Assembly: GCA_038127535.1 (NCBI GenBank)
Contig: JAYPHU010000020.1
Span: forward strand, 5,963-69,962
Direction: 5' to 3'
DNA: 64,000 nucleotides
Source: JAYPHU01 sp038127535
Lineage (GTDB): Bacteria > Pseudomonadota > Alphaproteobacteria > Rhodospirillales > UBA2165
A program made the translations under genes and the position numbers. The notes below the pieces were generated by a model. It was given only the letters and a program-made list of their open reading frames with translations. It had not been told where the DNA came from and did not search any database. Every line of letters begins with the position of its first letter. Positions within the stretch are counted from its first letter, which is position 1. This document shows positions 15,394-23,897 of the stretch, in pieces.

Positions 15394-16476
15394 ATGGAAG
15401 ATATCAACGCCCTGAAAGACGAGGTCACCGGCGCGATCGAGGCGGCGGCCGATCTTACCGCCCTGGAGGAAATCCGCATTGCCGAGCTGGGCAAAAGCGG
15501 CCGCATCTCGGGTCTCATGAAGACCCTGGGACAGATGGACCCGGACGAACGCAAGGAGGTCGGCCAGCGCTTTAACGAGCTGAAGAACACCATCGCCGGG
15601 CAGTTGGATGCCCGAAAGGCGGCACTGGAAGACGCGGACCTGGATTCCCGCCTAGCCGAGGAAACGATCGACGTCACCCTGCCTACCCGGCCGGAGAACC
15701 AGGGTGCCATTCATCCGATCAGCCAGACCATCGACGAGGTCATCGCCATCTTCGGTGAAATGGGATTCACGGTCGCCGAGGGCCCGGATATCGAGGAGGA
15801 CTGGTACAATTTCACCGCGCTCAATATTCCGGTGGATCATCCGGCGCGCCAGGAACACGACACATTCTATATCAATGCGGAAAAAGACGGCCAGCGCATG
15901 GTGCTCCGCACCCACACCAGCCCAGTGCAGATCCGCACCATGCAGGCCAACAAGCCGCCGATCCGGATTATCGTGCCGGGGCGCACCTTCCGCTGTGACC
16001 ACGATGCGACGCACTCGCCCATGTTCCATCAGGTTGAAGGCTTGGTGGTGGACGAGACCACCCATATGGGGCATCTCAAAGGCTGCCTGATCGAGTTCTG
16101 CCGGGCGTTCTTCGGCGTTGACGATCTGCCGGTGCGGTTTCGCCCGTCCTATTTCCCGTTCACCGAGCCTTCGGCGGAGGTCGACATCGGCTGCTCCTTC
16201 GAGGACGGCACGCTGAAAATCGGCCATGGCGACGATTGGATGGAAATCCTGGGCTCTGGCATGGTGAACCCGCGGGTGCTGGAAAACTGCGGCATCGATT
16301 CCACCAAGTATCAGGGCTTCGCCTTCGGTATGGGCATCGAGCGGATCGCCATGCTGAAATACGGTATTCCCGATCTGCGCACCTTCTATGACACTGACAT
16401 GCGCTGGCTGAAACATTACGGCTTCCGGCCGCTCGACGTGCCGAGCCTGGTCAGCCGCGCCGGATTGGGAGGCTAG
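15394..16476 (+). CDS. pheS: Phenylalanyl-tRNA synthetase alpha subunit
   Basis: A 360-residue catalytic subunit of the alpha2-beta2 enzyme. It has an N-terminal coiled coil (about residues 1-90) and a class II core. Visible blocks are HPISQTIDEVIAIFGEMGF, LRTHTSPVQIRTM, GRTFRCDHDATHSPMFHQVEG (motif 2) and the late GFAFGMGIERIAMLKYG (motif 3). I start it at the ATG at 15394 (MEDINALKDE) rather than at a TTG two codons earlier. It precedes pheT by 4 bp. Confidence 0.96.
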   Translation: MEDINALKDEVTGAIEAAADLTALEEIRIAELGKSGRISGLMKTLGQMDPDERKEVGQRFNELKNTIAGQLDARKAALEDADLDSRLAEETIDVTLPTRPENQGAIHPISQTIDEVIAIFGEMGFTVAEGPDIEEDWYNFTALNIPVDHPARQEHDTFYINAEKDGQRMVLRTHTSPVQIRTMQANKPPIRIIVPGRTFRCDHDATHSPMFHQVEGLVVDETTHMGHLKGCLIEFCRAFFGVDDLPVRFRPSYFPFTEPSAEVDIGCSFEDGTLKIGHGDDWMEILGSGMVNPRVLENCGIDSTKYQGFAFGMGIERIAMLKYGIPDLRTFYDTDMRWLKHYGFRPLDVPSLVSRAGLGG

Positions 16477-16480
16477 GGCG

Positions 16481-18889
16481 ATGAAATTTTCGATGAAATG
16501 GCTCTATCAGGAATTGGAGACGGACGCGAGCCCGCAGGAAATCGCCGACGTTTTGACCATGATCGGCTTGGAGCTGGAAAGTTTAGAAAACCCTGCAGAA
16601 ACCTTAAAAGACTTCGTCGTCGCCCATGTAGAGAAGGCGGAAAAGCATCCGGATGCTGACCGGCTCAAGGTCTGCCAGGTCAATAACGGCACGGAAACCG
16701 TAAAAGTCGTCTGCGGTGCGCCCAACGCCCGGTCCGGCATGAAAGGCATCTTTGCCGCCGACGGCATGTACATCCCCGGCATCGACACGGTGCTGAAAAA
16801 GTCCAAAATTCGCGGTGTCGAATCTAACGGCATGCTGTTGAGCGAACGGGAAATGGGACTCTCCGACGATCACGAAGGCATCGTCGAGCTTGATGATGAC
16901 GCGGCGGTCGGCACGCCGGCTCTGGAAGCCTTAGGCCTAAATGATCCGGTGATCGATATCGGCGTGACGCCCAACCGGGGCGATTGTCTGGGCGCGCGCG
17001 GCGTGGCCCGGGACCTGGCGGCGGCCGGCATCGGCACGCTGAAACCGCTGGAGATCGAGCCCATCGAGGGCACGTTCAAAAGCCCGGTCGGGGTACATCT
17101 GGATTTTGACGACGACACCAAGGACGCGTGTCCGTATTTCGTCGGACGCTATTTCAAGGGCGTTAAGAACGGCCCCAGCCCCAAATGGCTGCAGGACAAG
17201 TTACTGGCGATTGGATTGCGGCCCATCTCTATCCTGGTGGACATCACCAACCTTTTCACTTTCGCCTATGGCCGGCCCTTGCACGTGTTCGATGCGGACA
17301 AGGTCAACGGTGACATTCATGTGCGGCTGTCCAAGTCCGGCGAGAAGATACTGGCCCTGGACGGTAAGGAATACACGCTGGATGACGGCATGACCGTGAT
17401 CGCCGATGAGAAAGTCCCTGAGGCGCTTGGCGGCGTCATGGGGGGCGAGGAATCAGGCTGCACCGAAGACACGGTGAATGTGTTCCTTGAATCGGCCTAT
17501 TTCGATCCGGTGCGCACGGCGATGACCGGGCGTAAGTTAAATTTGCAATCCGATGCCCGTTTCCGATTTGAGCGGGGCATCGATCCTGCATTCACCCGGC
17601 TCGGCGCGGAACTGGCCAGCAAGCTCATCTTGCAGCTTTGCGGCGGTGAAGCCTCTGAACTGATCGTTGTCGGCGAAGAACCTGATGTCTCCCGCAGCTA
17701 TTTCCTGCGTGACGGCCGGGTGCAATCCCTGGGCGGCGTCGATGTGCCGGATGCAGAGATCGAACGCATCCTGACGGTGCTCGGCTTCAAGTTGACCAAG
17801 ACAGACGGCGGCTGGGATTGCGCCGTGCCCACGTGGCGGCATGATGTCGTCGGCGAGGCTGATTTGGTGGAGGAAGTTCTCCGCATCTTCAGCTTCGACA
17901 AAATTCCCGCCGTGCCCATGAGCCTGGAAAGCACCATGCCGTCGGGTGCAGTGAATTTGCCGCAGGAGCGCCGCGCGCAGGCGCGGCGTAAGCTGGCGGC
18001 GCGCGGGATGACAGAGGCGGTGACGTTCTCCTTCCTGCATCGCGATGAGGCGGCCTTGTTTGGTGGCTCCCCCGAGAGCATCGCGCTGGTGAACCCGATC
18101 AGTGCGGACCTGGACATCATGCGGCCTTCGTTGTTGCCCAACTTGATCGCGGCGGCCGGGCGAAATGCAGACCGGGGTCTGCCCGATCTCGCGCTGTTCG
18201 AGGTCGGCCCGCAATATGCCGGCGAAAACCCGGAGGATCAGCAGATCGCGGCCTCGGGCATCCGCACCGGCAACACGGGCGGGCGCACCTGGTCGGGCGC
18301 AACCCGCACCGTCGATGTGTTCGACGCCAAGGCGGACGCACTGGATGTGCTGGGCCAATTGGGTGCGCCGGTGGCAACGGCGCAAGTCGCGGCGGGCGCG
18401 GCGGCAAGCTGGTATCATCCCGGCCGGTCCGGCGCGATCCAGCTCGGCCCCAAGATGGTTCTAGCGCACTTTGGTGAAATTCATCCCCGTGTGCTGAAAG
18501 CCATGGATGTAGCCGGCCCGGTGGTCGGCTTCGAGGTGTTCCTTGATGCCGTGCCCCTGCCGAAATCCGGTAAAGGTCCGGCCCGGCCCAAGCTGGAGCT
18601 TTCCGCCTATCAGCAAGTGGTGCGCGATTTTGCATTTGTGGTGGATGACAGTGTGGCCGCCGCTCAGGTAGTCAACGCAGCCGCCGTGGTGGACAAAGGG
18701 TTGATCACCAATGTGGACGTGTTTGATTTGTTCGCCGGCGACGCGATCGGCGCGGGAAAGAAGTCCGTCGCTATCGCGGTAACCCTACAGCCGACGGACG
18801 CCACCATGACCGACGAACAGATTGATGCGGTCGCCGAAAAGATCGTCGCTAACGTCGCGAAGCAAACGGGCGGTGCGCTTAGGGGGTAG
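16481..18889 (+). CDS. pheT: Phenylalanyl-tRNA synthetase beta subunit
   Basis: An 802-residue subunit. It contains the tRNA-binding EMAP-like domain (about residues 40-150, with EKHPDADRLKVCQV), the B3/B4 editing domain (about 205-385), the B5 domain (about 400-475), the catalytic-like core and the C-terminal FDX-ACB anticodon domain (about 705-800, with KLELSAYQQVVRDFAFVVDD). The length is normal. It is the last gene of the translation cluster; a convergent hydrolase gene ends 9 bp beyond its stop. Confidence 0.96.
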   Translation: MKFSMKWLYQELETDASPQEIADVLTMIGLELESLENPAETLKDFVVAHVEKAEKHPDADRLKVCQVNNGTETVKVVCGAPNARSGMKGIFAADGMYIPGIDTVLKKSKIRGVESNGMLLSEREMGLSDDHEGIVELDDDAAVGTPALEALGLNDPVIDIGVTPNRGDCLGARGVARDLAAAGIGTLKPLEIEPIEGTFKSPVGVHLDFDDDTKDACPYFVGRYFKGVKNGPSPKWLQDKLLAIGLRPISILVDITNLFTFAYGRPLHVFDADKVNGDIHVRLSKSGEKILALDGKEYTLDDGMTVIADEKVPEALGGVMGGEESGCTEDTVNVFLESAYFDPVRTAMTGRKLNLQSDARFRFERGIDPAFTRLGAELASKLILQLCGGEASELIVVGEEPDVSRSYFLRDGRVQSLGGVDVPDAEIERILTVLGFKLTKTDGGWDCAVPTWRHDVVGEADLVEEVLRIFSFDKIPAVPMSLESTMPSGAVNLPQERRAQARRKLAARGMTEAVTFSFLHRDEAALFGGSPESIALVNPISADLDIMRPSLLPNLIAAAGRNADRGLPDLALFEVGPQYAGENPEDQQIAASGIRTGNTGGRTWSGATRTVDVFDAKADALDVLGQLGAPVATAQVAAGAAASWYHPGRSGAIQLGPKMVLAHFGEIHPRVLKAMDVAGPVVGFEVFLDAVPLPKSGKGPARPKLELSAYQQVVRDFAFVVDDSVAAAQVVNAAAVVDKGLITNVDVFDLFAGDAIGAGKKSVAIAVTLQPTDATMTDEQIDAVAEKIVANVAKQTGGALRG

Positions 18890-18897
18890 GCGTCGCT

Positions 18898-19668
18898 TCA
18901 ACCCCCCAAAAAAGCGGCAATCGTCTCAGAGACTTCCGGTGCGCGCAGGTAGCCGTATGACTTGCGGTGGATGCCGCCATAGTCGTTGATGACCAGGTCG
19001 TCACGCACACCGCCGCCGCCGGCGTTCTTTACATAGTCGTCCCTAAAATGGGTGTCGGCCGCAACCGGGTCCCGCTTATCGGCAAAGTTTGTCCGGCGGG
19101 CCACGATGGCCGGTGTCGCGGGTTCCCCCCATTCTCGCTCGATCTGTAGCACCACGTGTGGCAGTCCCAAGGGCGAATCAATGGTGATCCAGTGACCGAG
19201 TGATCCCGCCGAGAATTCGGCGGAAAACTCTTGCAGCGCGTCAAAGGCGCTGATGGTGCCCATGGAATGGGAGATGACCATGGTTCGGTTACCGGACGCC
19301 AGAGCCGCTTTGACCGCCTGCTTTAGGCGCCAACGCAGTTCTTCCCGTGTGTCGGGCTCTTCGTAGTAGCGGTGAAGGTCTTTGAGCTTCCACTCAAGCA
19401 CCGCCGCCGCCGCGTATTCGATGCCCAGTTTTCCTTTGAGGAAATCCATGGCGTTACCCGCATACTTTGAGGCGTCTGCCCGAAGCTCATCCAGCCAGCC
19501 GTCCTGATAAGCTTTCAGCGGTAAGTCCGCCTTGTGCATGTCATCGGGCTTGTTGGGATAAGGCTCATACCCGGCCATGCCGGCGCGGATCGCTGCGTCC
19601 CACCATTCGGCGAGTTGCCCGGCCGGTGGTTTATTGGCAAGGCTATGGATACCGATAATCGTCGTCAT
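18898..19668 (-). CDS. Putative lipase-like serine hydrolase
   Basis: A 256-residue protein of unknown substrate. A short N-terminal strand with IIGIHSLANKPP is followed by a helical section and a nucleophile-elbow-like motif ISHSMGT (about residue 152). The nearby text (WITIDSPLGLPHVVLQ) resembles PGAP1/lipase-type alpha/beta hydrolases, in which a thioester, ester or GPI-like lipid is cleaved. A catalytic His may be in the C-terminal GGIHRKSYGYL. I chose the ATG at 19668, preceded by GGAG and AGG, over a longer frame from 19734. It has no signal peptide, so cytoplasmic. Confidence 0.6.
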   Translation of the reverse strand: MTTIIGIHSLANKPPAGQLAEWWDAAIRAGMAGYEPYPNKPDDMHKADLPLKAYQDGWLDELRADASKYAGNAMDFLKGKLGIEYAAAAVLEWKLKDLHRYYEEPDTREELRWRLKQAVKAALASGNRTMVISHSMGTISAFDALQEFSAEFSAGSLGHWITIDSPLGLPHVVLQIEREWGEPATPAIVARRTNFADKRDPVAADTHFRDDYVKNAGGGGVRDDLVINDYGGIHRKSYGYLRAPEVSETIAAFLGG

Positions 19669-19767
19669 AAACACCTGCTCCATTCGTGGTTGAGGTCTTA
19701 TGACGTTATTTTTTCGGAACCCGGTCCTTTTCAACGGAACGGTGAAATTTTATTTGGGCTAAAGCGC

Positions 19768-20712
19768 CTAGCCACCCAGATCGATCACCACCTTGCCCCG
19801 CGTGTGACCACCCTCCACATGTCTATGCGCCTCAGCGATTTGGTCGAGGTTATAGGTCGCGTCGATATTCACCTTGAGTGTGCCGTCCGCCAGGAGTCCG
19901 GCGATCTGGTTCATTTGATCGCCGTTTGGGCGGACCAGGACAAAGGTCGCTTTCACATCGTGCGCGTCCAGCTCCTCCGATGAGATCGGCCCGGTGATGC
20001 CCGCCAGGTAGCCGCCGGGTTTCAGCGTGGCGTAGCTTTGCGGCCGCTGTTCCGCCGCAATGGTATGAAACACCACATCCATGCCCGAAAGCTCGTCCTC
20101 GAACTTCTTGGTGGTGTAATCGACGATCTCGTCAGCGCCCAATGATGAGACGAAATCTGCGTTCTTGGCCGAGCACGTGCCGGCCACATAGGCCCCTTTC
20201 CATTTGGCGAGCTGCACGGCCACGTGGCCGACGCCACCGGCCGCCGCATGCACCAGGATACGCTGCCCGGCCTCAAGACCTGCCGTCTCGAAGATCGCCT
20301 GCCAGGCGGTGAGCGCGACGAGCGGGACCGCCGCGGCTTCGACGTGGGAAATGTTTGCGGGCTTCAGCGTGATCTCATTGGCTGGCGACGTGATGTATTC
20401 CGCATATCCACCGGCCACTTCCGGGAAGCGCGGCATGCCGAACACCTCGTCGCCTTCCTTGAAGTCCGGGGAGCGGCTCTTGACCACGGTGCCGGAAACA
20501 TCCCAGCCTAGAATTACAGGGAATTGAATGTTTTCCCAGCGCCGGTTGACGCCCATCCCGTCCCGGGTTTTGAAGTCGATCGGATTAAGACCGCTGGCCC
20601 CGACTTTGATCAGAACTTCGCCCTCGCCCGTTTCCGGACGCGCGACGTCTTCAACAGATAGTTTTTCATCGCCACCAAAATCGTGAATGATGGCGGCTCT
20701 CATGGTGCTCAT
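19768..20712 (-). CDS. Zinc-independent medium-chain dehydrogenase/reductase (quinone oxidoreductase-like)
   Basis: A 314-residue MDR-superfamily protein. The GroES-like N-terminal domain contains LGWDVSGTVVKS near residue 68. The Rossmann domain carries VHAAAGGVGHVAVQLAKWKGA near 155, the AAxGGVG pattern of NADPH quinone reductases. The zinc-binding Cys residues of alcohol dehydrogenases are absent. Likely NADPH-dependent reduction of a quinone or enone; the true substrate is unknown. It is followed 14 bp downstream of the oxygenase gene on the same strand, so the two may share a transcript. Confidence 0.82.
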   Translation of the reverse strand: MSTMRAAIIHDFGGDEKLSVEDVARPETGEGEVLIKVGASGLNPIDFKTRDGMGVNRRWENIQFPVILGWDVSGTVVKSRSPDFKEGDEVFGMPRFPEVAGGYAEYITSPANEITLKPANISHVEAAAVPLVALTAWQAIFETAGLEAGQRILVHAAAGGVGHVAVQLAKWKGAYVAGTCSAKNADFVSSLGADEIVDYTTKKFEDELSGMDVVFHTIAAEQRPQSYATLKPGGYLAGITGPISSEELDAHDVKATFVLVRPNGDQMNQIAGLLADGTLKVNIDATYNLDQIAEAHRHVEGGHTRGKVVIDLGG

Positions 20713-20726
20713 GGGGTGTAGGCCTC

Positions 20727-21743
20727 CTAGGCGTCTTCGGCGTCGTCAAACTCGCCGTAATGGGGGTAGGTGTTCGCCATATACCAGGTATAGAACTCGT
20801 GATACGACTCCGTCGGGTACTTGGGCGGATTGTCCGGCCCATGACAGGTGGGCAGGCACTCACACACCGGATCGAAATCACTGTTGACGAAGCAGGCGAC
20901 CGAATAGCGGTCCTTGTCCTTGGGCGGGATCACCCGGTGGGGCGTCGCCCGGAATCGCTCATTGCTCCAGCGTTCCAGGAACTGGCCCGTATTTACCAGA
21001 ATGGCGTCATACATCTGCGGCGGACGGAACCACACCCCTTCCGTATCTAGTATCTCCAGGCCGTCCACGTCGGCTTGAGGCAGGAAGGTCATAAACCCGG
21101 TATCCGCATGGGGGCCCAGGCCGAACTCGTTCTCCTCCACATCCGGCACCGGCGGGTAATAGGCCATACGGAAATAGGTATAGTTCTCCCTGAAATAGGG
21201 CTCGAAATAATCCAGCGGCAGTTCCAGCGCCGCCGCCCACAGGGGCAGCATCCGTTTACCCAGCGCCGTGATGGCGCCCATATATTCGTTCACCGCCTCG
21301 CGGAAACCGGGTAGGCCGTCCGGCCACTGGTTCTCCCCATAAAAGCGTTTGCCGGCCTGCCGATGGGGATTGTCCGGCCCGTACTCGGTGGCGAACACCA
21401 TGGTTGAATTGGAATCGAACTTGGTGTTTTTGTTGTAGGTGGAGTGTTTGACGAGCGTCGCCTTGGGCGGAATGAACCCGCGCTGATTCTCGTTGATTTT
21501 CAGCGACAGTTTGTCTTCGTTGGGGAGCGCATGAAAACGTTCAGTCTCCGCAAAGATACGCTTCACTAATTCGTCCGGGACGCCGTGATTCTTGACAAAA
21601 AAGAACCCGACATTTTCACAGGCATCGCGCAATTGAGCGGCCAATTCCTCGCTGGGGATGCCGTCGCCGGCCAGAAACTCGCCGATATCCAATATAGGCA
21701 ACTCGCGATACTCGGCCTTAGATTGAGAAATGCCTTCCGGCAT
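20727..21743 (-). CDS. 2-oxoglutarate/Fe(II)-dependent oxygenase, isopenicillin N synthase family
   Basis: A 338-residue non-heme iron dioxygenase. The N-terminal DIOX_N part has IGFFF-like text (ACENVGFFFVKNHGV, about residues 41-55). The iron ligands are H and D in LGPHADTGFMTFL (near 213) and H in RFRATPHRVIPP (near 268); the 2OG-binding Arg and Ser are in KDRYSVACF (near 280). All three facial-triad residues are present, so the enzyme should be active. Substrates in this family range from amino-acid derivatives to small aromatics and cannot be told here. It is probably cotranscribed with the MDR gene. Confidence 0.85.
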   Translation of the reverse strand: MPEGISQSKAEYRELPILDIGEFLAGDGIPSEELAAQLRDACENVGFFFVKNHGVPDELVKRIFAETERFHALPNEDKLSLKINENQRGFIPPKATLVKHSTYNKNTKFDSNSTMVFATEYGPDNPHRQAGKRFYGENQWPDGLPGFREAVNEYMGAITALGKRMLPLWAAALELPLDYFEPYFRENYTYFRMAYYPPVPDVEENEFGLGPHADTGFMTFLPQADVDGLEILDTEGVWFRPPQMYDAILVNTGQFLERWSNERFRATPHRVIPPKDKDRYSVACFVNSDFDPVCECLPTCHGPDNPPKYPTESYHEFYTWYMANTYPHYGEFDDAEDA

Positions 21744-21836
21744 GGATAGCCTCCCTTTTCGTAACCAGGCGAACTGTTTTGCCGATAATTGTAGCAGTCC
21801 AGCCTATGGGCCCGTCAAGCGGTGCTGCAACGGTGT

Positions 21837-22373
21837 TCAGCGGAGATTACCCACTTCCCGCGCTAATTCCCGCGCGGTGATATAGTGCCGGCCCGGCGGT
21901 CCCGGATCGCCGCCAACCCTGAACACCTCTTTACCTTCGGCATTGAATAAATAGGCGGCAGGGATGGACTCAACGCCGTCAAAATCCCGGATGATCTGGT
22001 CGGTGCCGCTGATCACGGCGATCTTCGGGTCGATCCCCCGCAACATTCGTTTGAGATAGCTGTTGCTGGTCTCAAGGATGTTGACCGAGATCACCTCCAG
22101 TTTTCCCTGCCCCACGCCGTGGATGTACTCGGTAATTTCGCCGAACTCGACGAGGCAGGGTGGTCACCAACTGGCGAAGAATGTCACCAGAACCGGCTTG
22201 CCGTTGAACCGGTCGCGAACAGGCGTCGCGTTCAAGGGTTCGGCCGCAATCAACCGGGCTTTAATCTCGTCGGAAAGGGTGATCGAAGATTCAGCGCGCT
22301 TCGGCGTTGCTGTTCCAATCGCCACAAGGGCGATGAGAAAAAGAGCCGACAGGAATGTTTTGGCGTTAGCCAT
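21837..22373 (-). CDS. Exported TlpA-like thioredoxin with TGA at the first active-site Cys (candidate selenoprotein)
   Basis: The frame from the ATG at 22373 runs to 21837 (178 codons) with one internal TGA at 22164-22166, codon 70. Upstream is a signal peptide (hydrophobic residues about 7-22) and the thioredoxin lead-in GKPVLVTFFASW. The next codons are TGA-Pro-Pro-Cys, where relatives have Cys-Pro-Pro-Cys. Downstream the fold continues with IPAAYLFNAEGKEVFRVGG, including the cis-Pro loop. The expected product is a periplasmic thiol-disulfide oxidoreductase with a UxxC centre. A hairpin fitting bacterial SECIS rules follows the TGA. The alternative is a nonsense mutation at Cys70; no selA/B/C gene is in this window. 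Confidence 0.65.
22128..22154 (-). promoter_or_regulatory. Candidate bacterial SECIS hairpin
   Basis: Counting from the base after TGA, nt 10-13 (CTCG) pair with nt 33-36 (CGAG). After a small internal loop, nt 16-17 pair with 29-30 and nt 19-21 (TTC) with 25-27 (GAA), leaving a GGC apical loop at nt 22-24. A loop beginning with G at 16-37 nt from UGA is what SelB-dependent elements require. The inner stem is short, so stability is uncertain. Confidence 0.45.
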
Positions 22374-22456
22374 GATGATTTGATGTACGCCGGACCGGGG
22401 GAGCGGTCAACGTATGCCTGTTCACAAGCGGTTGAGGTTGGGGCGCTGGCCCGTTC

Positions 22457-23677
22457 CTATCCCTGTTGTTTGCCGGCCAGCCGCAGCCGCAGCGCGTTCA
22501 GCTTGATGAAGCCTTCCGCATCCCGCTGGTCATACACCGTGTCTGCCTCGAAGGTCACCGTCGCCTCGTCATAAAGGCTGTTCGGCGATTTCCTGCCGAG
22601 AACGATCACGTTGCCCTTGTAGAGCTTGAGCCGCACCGTGCCGGTGACCAGTTTCTGGCTTTCATCAATAGCCGCCTGCAGCATCTCCCGCTCCGGGGAG
22701 AACCAGAAGCCGTTATAGACCAGCTCCGCATAGCGGGGCATCAGCTCGTCCTTCAGGTGCAGGGCGCCCTTGTCCAGGATTAGGCTTTCCACCGCACGCC
22801 GCCCGGTCAGCAAGATGGTGCCACCGGGGGTCTCGTAAACGCCCCGGGATTTCATGCCGACAAAGCGGTTCTCGACGATATCGATCCGGCCGATGCCGTT
22901 AGCTCCGGCCAGCTCGTTCAGCTTGGTCAGCAGCGCCGCCGGGCTTAGCTTTTCGCCGTTTACTGAAACCGGATCGCCGTGTTCGAAGCCGATCTCGATC
23001 TCGGTCGGCGTGTCAGGCGCACTCTCCGGGGAGACCGAGCGGGTGAACATGCTTTCCTCCGGGCCGACCCATGGGTCTTCCAGCGCTTTGCCCTCGTAGG
23101 AAATGTGCAACAGATTGGCGTCGGTGGAATAGGGGGGCTCGTCCTCCTTGTCCTTGGGCACCGGTATCTGGTTCAACTGGGCATATTCGATCAGCTTGGT
23201 GCGGGAGTTCAAATCCCATTCCCGCCACGGCGCGATCACCTTGATGTCCGGCTTCAGGGCATAATAGCCGAGTTCGAACCGCACTTGGTCGTTGCCCTTG
23301 CCGGTGGCGCCATGGGCGACAGCATCCGCGCCCACCTGTTCGGCGATCTCGATCTGGCGCTTGGCGATCAGCGGCCGGGCGATGGACGTGCCCAGGAGGT
23401 ACACGCCTTCATACAGCGCGTTGGCCCGGAACATGGGGAATACATAATCGCGGACGAACTCCTCCCTCAGATCGTCGATGAAGATTTCCTTGATCCCCAT
23501 CATCTCCGCCTTGGCCCGCGCCGGATCGACCTCTTCGCCCTGGCCCAAATCAGCGGTGAAGGTCACCACCTCACAGTCATAGCTTTCCTGCAACCATTTC
23601 AGAATGACCGAAGTGTCGAGCCCGCCCGAATAGGCCAGAACCACTTTCTTGATACTATCTTTATCCACGCCCGCCAT
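22457..23677 (-). CDS. argG: Argininosuccinate synthase
   Basis: A 406-residue enzyme joining citrulline and aspartate with ATP in arginine synthesis. The PP-loop LAYSGGLDTSVILKWL is near residue 13. The conserved GATGKGNDQVRFE (near 118), NGE-type strands and SPE-rich substrate loop (FSPERE) are visible. I use the ATG at 23677 (MAGVDKDSIKK), with AAGGA upstream, instead of a longer frame from 23731. Argininosuccinate lyase is not adjacent; argB is 26 kb away on the same strand. Confidence 0.96.
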   Translation of the reverse strand: MAGVDKDSIKKVVLAYSGGLDTSVILKWLQESYDCEVVTFTADLGQGEEVDPARAKAEMMGIKEIFIDDLREEFVRDYVFPMFRANALYEGVYLLGTSIARPLIAKRQIEIAEQVGADAVAHGATGKGNDQVRFELGYYALKPDIKVIAPWREWDLNSRTKLIEYAQLNQIPVPKDKEDEPPYSTDANLLHISYEGKALEDPWVGPEESMFTRSVSPESAPDTPTEIEIGFEHGDPVSVNGEKLSPAALLTKLNELAGANGIGRIDIVENRFVGMKSRGVYETPGGTILLTGRRAVESLILDKGALHLKDELMPRYAELVYNGFWFSPEREMLQAAIDESQKLVTGTVRLKLYKGNVIVLGRKSPNSLYDEATVTFEADTVYDQRDAEGFIKLNALRLRLAGKQQG

Positions 23678-23720
23678 GGCGACATGTCCTTGAATTTTCT
23701 GCGTTAAATCGAGGCGGCGG

Positions 23721-23748
23721 AGTATAGGCAAATGCGCCCGTGGGGCAA
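23721..23748 (-). promoter_or_regulatory. Probable argG promoter
   Basis: On the minus strand TTGCCC (23748-23743) is followed after 16 nt by TATACT (23726-23721), 44 bp before the argG ATG. The -10 match is good and the -35 moderate. Confidence 0.5.
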
Positions 23749-23897
23749 GGGTTTACCCCCTAGCACCGAATTTTCGCTTGGCATTGCCCGATTTTCCCTT
23801 TCACTATTGAACATTGGGAACGTTCGGGTAACCGCCAACCGCTGATCGCCAATGGGAAAACGGCCTACCCCAAGAAAATGCGCACTGGGAGGCATTG

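Noticed and set aside
21837..22115. The downstream part of the thioredoxin frame as a separate gene starting at a GTG
   Set aside because: It would begin after the active site, lacks a ribosome site and signal peptide, and has the same frame as the upstream half.
23800..23850. A LexA-type operator (GAAC spaced repeats) between argG and maeB
   Set aside because: The GAAC words are 5 nt apart, not the 7 nt typical of alphaproteobacterial LexA boxes.
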